Assembly: GCA_050949825.1 (NCBI GenBank)
Contig: JBMNGL010000007.1
Coordinates: forward strand, 186,001 to 250,000
From: DTU019 sp050949825
GTDB lineage: Bacteria; Bacillota; Syntrophomonadia; Syntrophomonadales; Syntrophomonadaceae
Length of the DNA: 64,000 nt
Direction of reading: 5' to 3'
Shown: positions 59,154 to 64,000 of the stretch, in pieces
Layout of the letters: each line of letters begins with the position of its first letter
How positions within the stretch are numbered: the first letter of the stretch is position 1
Translations under genes and position numbers: made by a program
Notes under the pieces: model-generated
What the model was told of the DNA's origin: nothing
What the model saw: the letters and a program-made list of their open reading frames with translations, nothing else
The model's database searches: none

Positions 59154-60204
59154 AAGCGTAGCCTCCCTATTGATTGCCTTGGGCCTTATACTGGGGCTGG
59201 GTTATACCCTGCCCGACCCAGCAGCCGCAGTATACGAAGATCTGCCCTCGGGTTATTATTTTACCCTGGTGGATGAGAACAACCATGTCATAACCCAAAC
59301 CGGGTCACAGGTTTATGTTGGTGATGAATACATCAGCAGTGACAATGGCAGGTATCAGGTGGTTAATGTGTCCGCTCACACCGCACGATGTGTATATGTG
59401 GGGCAGGAGCAGATGCCGGTGGTCAATTTTGACAATGGCCGCCAGGCCTGGGTGATTGATAGTAAAGAAATTCCGGTTGTTGCTGCTAAACCCACCATAG
59501 CCATTTATCATACCCATAGTGACGAATCCTATGTCCCCACTGATGGCAAAGAAAGCAAAGAGGGCAATGGGGGCATCTATGACGTTGGTTATGCACTGGC
59601 AGAACGTCTTAAACAACTGGGATATAATGTCGATTATAATAAGAACAACCACAATCCGCATGATATCAATGCTTATAACCGTTCCCGCCGCACCGCGGCT
59701 GCACTTTTGAAGAATGGTTCTCAAGTCCTGATCGATGTTCATCGCGATGCGGTGCCGGCCAATCAATACCAGACCCAGGTCAATGGGCAGGATGCCACCA
59801 AAGTTAAATTGGTGGTTGGTAAAACCAATCCCAATATGAAAACCAACCTGGAGTTTGCCAAACAGCTTAAAGCGGTCATGGACAAGAAGGCTCCGGGACT
59901 TTCCAATGGTATCTTTATGGGCAAAGGCGATTATAATCAAGACCTCAACCCACGGGCGATGCTGGTTGAGGTAGGAGCGCACACCAATTCCAAAGATGAT
60001 GCCACCAAGGGCGTTAGCGCTTTTGCAGATGTTTTATCTGTCACCCTGGGTGGGGAAAGTACCGAAAATGCGGGGGGGGCTGCCGCTAAACCCTTGCAGC
60101 AGAATTCTCCTTCGGCCTGGACTACAATTTTTATTCTTCTGACGGTGGCTGCTGCTGCGGGGGCGGGGTTTTATCTGCTTAACAAAAACAACGCCGACCG
60201 GTAA
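59146..60204 (+). CDS. spoIIP: Stage II sporulation protein P
   Basis: SpoIIP is a septal peptidoglycan amidase/endopeptidase of the DMP engulfment complex. The 352-residue protein has an N-terminal signal or anchor segment (VASLLIALGLILGLGY), the catalytic domain with IAIYHTHSDESYVPT, QVLIDVHRDAVP and AMLVEVGAHTNS, and a C-terminal hydrophobic segment (TTIFILLTVAAAAGAGFYLL). The second hydrophobic end is unusual relative to Bacillus SpoIIP. The ATG at 59146 lies inside the DUF1614 gene. Confidence 0.93.
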   Translation: MARSVASLLIALGLILGLGYTLPDPAAAVYEDLPSGYYFTLVDENNHVITQTGSQVYVGDEYISSDNGRYQVVNVSAHTARCVYVGQEQMPVVNFDNGRQAWVIDSKEIPVVAAKPTIAIYHTHSDESYVPTDGKESKEGNGGIYDVGYALAERLKQLGYNVDYNKNNHNPHDINAYNRSRRTAAALLKNGSQVLIDVHRDAVPANQYQTQVNGQDATKVKLVVGKTNPNMKTNLEFAKQLKAVMDKKAPGLSNGIFMGKGDYNQDLNPRAMLVEVGAHTNSKDDATKGVSAFADVLSVTLGGESTENAGGAAAKPLQQNSPSAWTTIFILLTVAAAAGAGFYLLNKNNADR

Positions 60205-60224
60205 AGGGATAATTATGGAATAGG

Positions 60225-60275
60225 ATAATGGCGGGAAATTACAGCCGGTTGCCGGGTAACGATTACCGCCATTAT
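60225..60275 (+). repeat. Hairpin after spoIIP
   Basis: ATAATGGCGG (60225-60234) and CCGCCATTAT (60266-60275) form a 10-bp stem with a 31-base loop that may fold further (CCGG near 60245). No T-run. Possible terminator or structured RNA. Confidence 0.4.
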
Positions 60276-60420
60276 TATGTCCTGATGCATAATAGTCGTT
60301 TTAGCATGAGTAGCGGCAATCCTGGCAGGCATCACAGTGAGGAATAATACCGTTTGATCCCTACTGGCAGAATCCGGTGCTATGTATGAATTCTGTTAAA
60401 ATTAAATCGAAGGAGCCTCT

Positions 60421-60885
60421 ATGAAGATCATTTACCATTGTTTTGGCGGATCGCATTCCTCGGTATTGGCTGCGGCCTTGCACCTTAAAATGCTTGATAA
60501 TGGCCTTCCCCCTAGCTCTGATGATATGATGAAACTGCCCTATTTTGACAAAACCCATGATGACGATTTTGGGACCATTCGCTATATGGGCCTTGATGAG
60601 TATGAAAATGAGGTTTATGTGTTGGGCAAAAAGAATCTGGGTGACAGGTGCACCCGCATGATTACCGGGGTAACCCGGTTGCTTGGAGTAGATACAGAGG
60701 TCATGGCTGTAAATTGCATGACCCGGGTTAATCTGTTTATGATGATTGGGGGATTCATTTCCCGCCGCCTGGGGTTCCCCAGAATAGGGCGCCCTATTTT
60801 ATTTTATGGCACCAGAGAGGCTTTCTATCAAATTGTCAACCTGGTGGAAATCACTCGCCTAAAGACATTGCAACAAAGCAGGTGA
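60421..60885 (+). CDS. DUF3189-family protein, copy 1
   Basis: A 154-residue protein matching the DUF3189 pattern: start MKIIYHCFGGSHSSVLAAAL, middle LPYFDKTHDDDFGTIRYMGLDE and a conserved VLGKKNLGDR. Function unknown. A second, diverged copy follows 6 bases later, implying a hetero-pair. Its family is found mostly in spore-forming Firmicutes as far as I know. AAGGAG lies before the ATG. Confidence 0.82.
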   Translation: MKIIYHCFGGSHSSVLAAALHLKMLDNGLPPSSDDMMKLPYFDKTHDDDFGTIRYMGLDEYENEVYVLGKKNLGDRCTRMITGVTRLLGVDTEVMAVNCMTRVNLFMMIGGFISRRLGFPRIGRPILFYGTREAFYQIVNLVEITRLKTLQQSR

Positions 60886-60891
60886 AAAGAA

Positions 60892-61350
60892 TTGTATGTG
60901 ATCTTTGTGGGCCTCACCGGGGTTCATCATGCCCTTATCGCTGCTCATGTGTTTATAGACGATTTGCATAGCAATAATTTCCGGCTTATACAACACTTTG
61001 GCGATAGAGACTTGGAAAAGAAGGGGGATCTTTTTTGTGTCGGCCAAGATGACCATGGAGCATTAATTTATACCTTTGGAGCAGGGCATGATCAGGAATT
61101 GGCTGCCGGTGTTATAGAAGAATTACGGAATATACTTGGGTTTGATGAAAAGGATCTGGCAGTTAGAGCGGTATCCATACCCGGTGATGCCATTATAGCT
61201 GCCCTTGGTCGTATTCCTGCTTACATGGGCGGCAGTTGCCTGCAAAATCTGCTGGGCCAGATTCTAATAGCATGGCAGTTTGAAAGGATCAAAAACGAAA
61301 CCCTGACATTCAAGTCTGAGATGGAGTCCCGGCGGTCTGAATTGCAGTAG
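60892..61350 (+). CDS. DUF3189-family protein, copy 2
   Basis: A 152-residue paralogue of the preceding gene, with MYVIFVGLTGVHHALIAAHV in place of the first copy's start and the same spacing of later parts (GDLFCVGQDDHGALIYTFGAG). The histidine pair VHH replaces SHSS of copy 1. It starts at a TTG at 60892. Function unknown. Confidence 0.78.
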   Translation: MYVIFVGLTGVHHALIAAHVFIDDLHSNNFRLIQHFGDRDLEKKGDLFCVGQDDHGALIYTFGAGHDQELAAGVIEELRNILGFDEKDLAVRAVSIPGDAIIAALGRIPAYMGGSCLQNLLGQILIAWQFERIKNETLTFKSEMESRRSELQ

Positions 61351-61432
61351 AAAAAGCAGCAAGCCGCGTATTGCGGGGCGGCTGATGATAGGGGATAATT
61401 ATGGGGTAGATGCGATGGGGGGAGAAAAGCGG

Positions 61433-62767
61433 TTGACAGCATTAATACAAGATGTTATTGAAAACAGCATTGCCTGTGAAGTAGGTATCGAGCCCGGTGA
61501 TACACTCCTCACTGTAAATGGGCAGACTATATGTGACATCCTGGATTATCAGTTTGCGGTGCAGGATACGGCAGTGGAATTGGCAATATGCAAAGCAAAT
61601 GGCCAAACCTGGCTGGTGGACATTGAAAAAGATGAAGATGATGAACTGGGGTTGATATTTGCGGGTGCCATATTTGACAATATGCGGGTTTGCAAGAATC
61701 GCTGCCTGTTCTGTTTTGTTGATCAGTTGCCCTTTGGCCTGCGTTCTACTTTGCAGGTTAAAGATGACGATTACCGGCACTCCTTCCTATTCGGCAACTT
61801 CATCACCATGACCAATTTGAAGCCTGAGGATTGGGATAAAATTCTTGCTATGCGTTTGAGTCCGCTGTACATTTCAGTACATGCTATGAACCCCAGGGTG
61901 CGGGTTAATATGTTAAAACACAAAAAAAGCGGCACTATTAAGGAGGATTTAGGGCGGCTTTACCAGGCCGGTATTCAAATCCATACCCAGATTGTATTGT
62001 GCCCGGGCATCAATGATGGAGATGTTCTGGAGGATACCATTCAGCAGTTAGCCGAATTCTATCCCAGCGTGCAGTCTATCGGCATTGTTCCGGTGGGATT
62101 GACCCGGCACCGCCAGAGATTGCCGCTTCTTCGGCCTTGCAATCCTGAACAGTCGGCTGATTTAATTACCCGGGTAGGTGAGTATCAGCGTCATTTCCGC
62201 CAGCAGTTAGGGCTGGGCGTGGTTTATTTGGCTGACGAATTTTATCTGCAGGCCGGTCAAGCTATCCCCCATAGTGATTATTATGACGGTTTTGAACAGT
62301 TGGAGAACGGCATCGGCTTGATTCGCCGCTTGTGGGATGAGTTCACACAGCTAAAGGACCATCTGCCCGCTGCCATCCCTCCCCGCCAGGTCCATATTAT
62401 TACCGGCGTCTCGGGGGCTATTGCCTTGGATCCCATATGTGAGCGCCTGAACCAGATTGCCGGTCTGTCTGTGCAAACTATACCGGTGGTCAATCATTTC
62501 CTGGGGGAGACGGTTACTGTCACCGGTTTGCTGACCGGCCAGGATATTATTACCACCCTGGGGAGCAAATATAGAGGGAAACAGCTCTTGCTTCCAGAAG
62601 TTCTCCTCAAAGCAGGGGAGGCCCTGTTGTTGGACGACAGCTCGGTGGCAGAGATTGAAGCAGCGGCAGGGGCCGAGATTAAGGTAGTACCCATAGAAGC
62701 AAGAGCCCTGGTCAATGCGGTTTTAAACACAAAATTAAACGAAAACGGAGAGTTAAACCATGTCTAA
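61433..62767 (+). CDS. DUF512/PDZ-domain radical SAM protein
   Basis: A 444-residue protein with an N-terminal PDZ-like domain (IACEVGIEPGDTLLTVNG), a radical SAM-like motif CKNRCLFCFVDQLP, and a DUF512 C-terminal half (IIPVVNHFLG-like TIPVVNHFLGETVTVTGLL). The family is conserved in Firmicutes with unknown reaction. The TTG at 61433 follows GGGGGGAG by 9 bases; other in-frame ATG codons upstream (61385, 61415) lack ribosome sites. It overlaps der by 8 bases. Confidence 0.88.
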   Translation: MTALIQDVIENSIACEVGIEPGDTLLTVNGQTICDILDYQFAVQDTAVELAICKANGQTWLVDIEKDEDDELGLIFAGAIFDNMRVCKNRCLFCFVDQLPFGLRSTLQVKDDDYRHSFLFGNFITMTNLKPEDWDKILAMRLSPLYISVHAMNPRVRVNMLKHKKSGTIKEDLGRLYQAGIQIHTQIVLCPGINDGDVLEDTIQQLAEFYPSVQSIGIVPVGLTRHRQRLPLLRPCNPEQSADLITRVGEYQRHFRQQLGLGVVYLADEFYLQAGQAIPHSDYYDGFEQLENGIGLIRRLWDEFTQLKDHLPAAIPPRQVHIITGVSGAIALDPICERLNQIAGLSVQTIPVVNHFLGETVTVTGLLTGQDIITTLGSKYRGKQLLLPEVLLKAGEALLLDDSSVAEIEAAAGAEIKVVPIEARALVNAVLNTKLNENGELNHV

Positions 62768-64000
62768 ACCGGTTGTTGCCATAGTTGGACGGCCCAATGT
62801 AGGAAAATCAACCTTATTCAACCGCCTGGCAGGAAAGCGTAAGGCGATTGTAGAAGATATTCCCGGGGTAACCCGAGACCGTCTTTATGATGTATCAGAA
62901 TGGCTGGGCCGGGAGTTTATTATTATTGATACTGGCGGTCTGCGCTTTGAAGAAGAAAACACCATTGCCCGGGGTGTGCAGTTGCAGGCTGAAATCGCTA
63001 TTGATGAGGCCGATATTATAGTTTTTGTATTGGACACCCGGGAAGGCATCACTGCCGAAGACGAACAAGTGGCTGAGTTATTGCGCAGATCTCGCAAGCC
63101 GGTCATCCTGGCCGCCAATAAGGTGGAGAATTTTGATCGGCAATTTGAATGGATGGAATTCTATCGCCTCGGTTTGGGTGATCCCATCCCCATATCGGCT
63201 ATGCACGGCATGAACACCAATGACCTCCTGGACGCAGTAATTGCCCAATTCGGACCTGCTCGGGAATACGAAGAAGATCCTGACGCAATAAAAATTGCCA
63301 TCGTAGGGCGCCCCAATGTAGGCAAATCTTCATTGGTCAATGCCCTTTTGGGGGAAGAGCGGGTCATTGTCAGTGAGATACCAGGGACCACACGGGATTC
63401 CATAGATTCTCCTTTTGAATTCGGGGGGAATCGCTACATTTTAATTGATACCGCCGGTTTGCGCAAGAAATCACGCATCAAAGAAGCGACTGAGAAATAC
63501 AGTGTTATCCGCACCTTAAAAAGCGTAGAACGATCCGACGTAGTCCTGATAATGCTGGACGCCGTCGATAAAGTAACTGAACAGGATCAGCGTATCGCCG
63601 GTTATGTCCATGAGCAGAACAAAGCCAATATCATTGTTGTCAATAAATGGGATGCCATCAAGAAAGATGAGCAGACCATGAACCGCTATGATGAAGATAT
63701 TCGTGCGGATTTGAAATTTTTGGCCTATGCGCCGATTTTGTATGTATCCGCCTTAACCCGACAGCGTATTTTCAAGATCATTGAACTGGTGGATTTTGTG
63801 GTGGAGCAGCATAACCGCCGCATCCCTACGGCCGAACTAAACCGGGTCATCAATGAGGCTGTAATGCTCAATCCTTTGCCCGGGGGCAGCAAGCGGGCCA
63901 AAATCTTTTATACAACACAGGTGACTACTGCACCGCCTACCTTTGTTTTGTTCTGCAGCGATCCTGAAAAGTTGCATTTTTCTTACATACGCTATTTGGA
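62760..64000 (+). CDS. der: Ribosome-associated GTPase Der/EngA (partial, cut by window end)
   Basis: Der acts in 50S subunit maturation. Two tandem G domains are visible: GRPNVGKSTLFNRLAG near residue 9, and GRPNVGKSSLVNALLGEE near residue 183, each with DTGG/DTAG and NK-type motifs. A KH-like C-terminal domain begins near residue 350. 413 complete residues are present out of about 440, so roughly the last 25 lie outside. The frame is open and undamaged throughout. The ATG at 62760 overlaps the previous stop. Confidence 0.96.
   Translation, partial: MSKPVVAIVGRPNVGKSTLFNRLAGKRKAIVEDIPGVTRDRLYDVSEWLGREFIIIDTGGLRFEEENTIARGVQLQAEIAIDEADIIVFVLDTREGITAEDEQVAELLRRSRKPVILAANKVENFDRQFEWMEFYRLGLGDPIPISAMHGMNTNDLLDAVIAQFGPAREYEEDPDAIKIAIVGRPNVGKSSLVNALLGEERVIVSEIPGTTRDSIDSPFEFGGNRYILIDTAGLRKKSRIKEATEKYSVIRTLKSVERSDVVLIMLDAVDKVTEQDQRIAGYVHEQNKANIIVVNKWDAIKKDEQTMNRYDEDIRADLKFLAYAPILYVSALTRQRIFKIIELVDFVVEQHNRRIPTAELNRVINEAVMLNPLPGGSKRAKIFYTTQVTTAPPTFVLFCSDPEKLHFSYIRYL

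Noticed and set aside
59305..59982. 225-codon minus-strand open frame
   Set aside because: Antisense to spoIIP; no family features.
1..64000. CRISPR arrays, insertion sequences, prophage, tRNA or rRNA genes
   Set aside because: I found no regularly spaced repeats, transposase-like genes, phage genes or tRNA cloverleaf signatures. A tRNA scan would settle the last point.

Overview
The window reads as chromosomal core DNA of an anaerobic, spore-forming member of the Firmicutes (class Clostridia), most like a syntrophic fatty-acid oxidiser of the Syntrophomonas type. The evidence is a spoIIP gene, a TrpRS T-box leader, an ispH-S1 fusion, a pyruvoyl arginine decarboxylase, siroheme-dependent heme genes, and etfBA followed by a DUF224-type membrane Fe-S oxidoreductase. 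I saw no tRNA, rRNA, CRISPR array, insertion sequence or prophage. This assignment is an inference from gene content; no 16S is present.

Layout. 1-2.8 kb: end of a PpiC foldase, then a Fur-family regulator with a Fur box and feoB-feoA. 2.9-5.4 kb: a two-gene SUF system (sufC-sufB) and a LysR regulator. 5.5-11.7 kb: polyamine genes (arginine decarboxylase, speE, speB and, apart from them, speH), trpS with its T-box, a MarR regulator and small unknown genes. 11.9-27.2 kb: one long collinear block for isoprenoid quinone (polyprenyl synthase pair, ubiA, ubiX), Tat export (tatC, tatA) and heme by the siroheme route (sirC, hemA, hemC, cobA-hemD, nirJ1, hemB, nirJ2, ahbA, ahbB, hemL), ending in cheR. 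27.4-31.4 kb: etfB, etfA and the ETF:quinone oxidoreductase. 31.5-38.1 kb: rluB-like gene, cobT, an unknown, an HDOD protein, a P-loop ATPase and korDABC. 38.2-42.5 kb: HutP-like protein, aroH, a YjbQ/nitrilase pair, a first DAHP synthase and a CBS-ACT protein. 42.8-49.2 kb: livKHMG without livF, an EamA transporter and an unusual NADH-oxidoreductase/rubredoxin fusion. 49.4-64 kb: aroF-tyrA-aroA-cmk-plsC-ispH/S1, then fmdB, mobA, fni, DUF1614, spoIIP, two DUF3189 genes, a DUF512 radical SAM protein and der (cut by the window end).

How they work together. The ETF pair and its membrane partner would pass electrons from acyl-CoA dehydrogenases to menaquinone. The upstream block could supply the quinone tail, heme and Tat export for membrane and periplasmic redox enzymes. 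Feo and SUF supply iron and Fe-S clusters to these many Fe-S proteins. The four polyamine genes make a complete arginine to agmatine to putrescine to spermidine route.

Most notable observations: three genes (cobT, a P-loop ATPase upstream of kor, and fni) have no ATG, GTG or TTG available ahead of their conserved N-termini and appear to start at ATT, ATT and ATA; a 505-residue protein joins a stub of a flavodiiron N-terminus to an FAD/NADH oxidoreductase and a rubredoxin-like domain; and a dispersed palindromic element with a shared 24-base core lies between two convergent gene pairs. I found no clear defence island or wholly new system.
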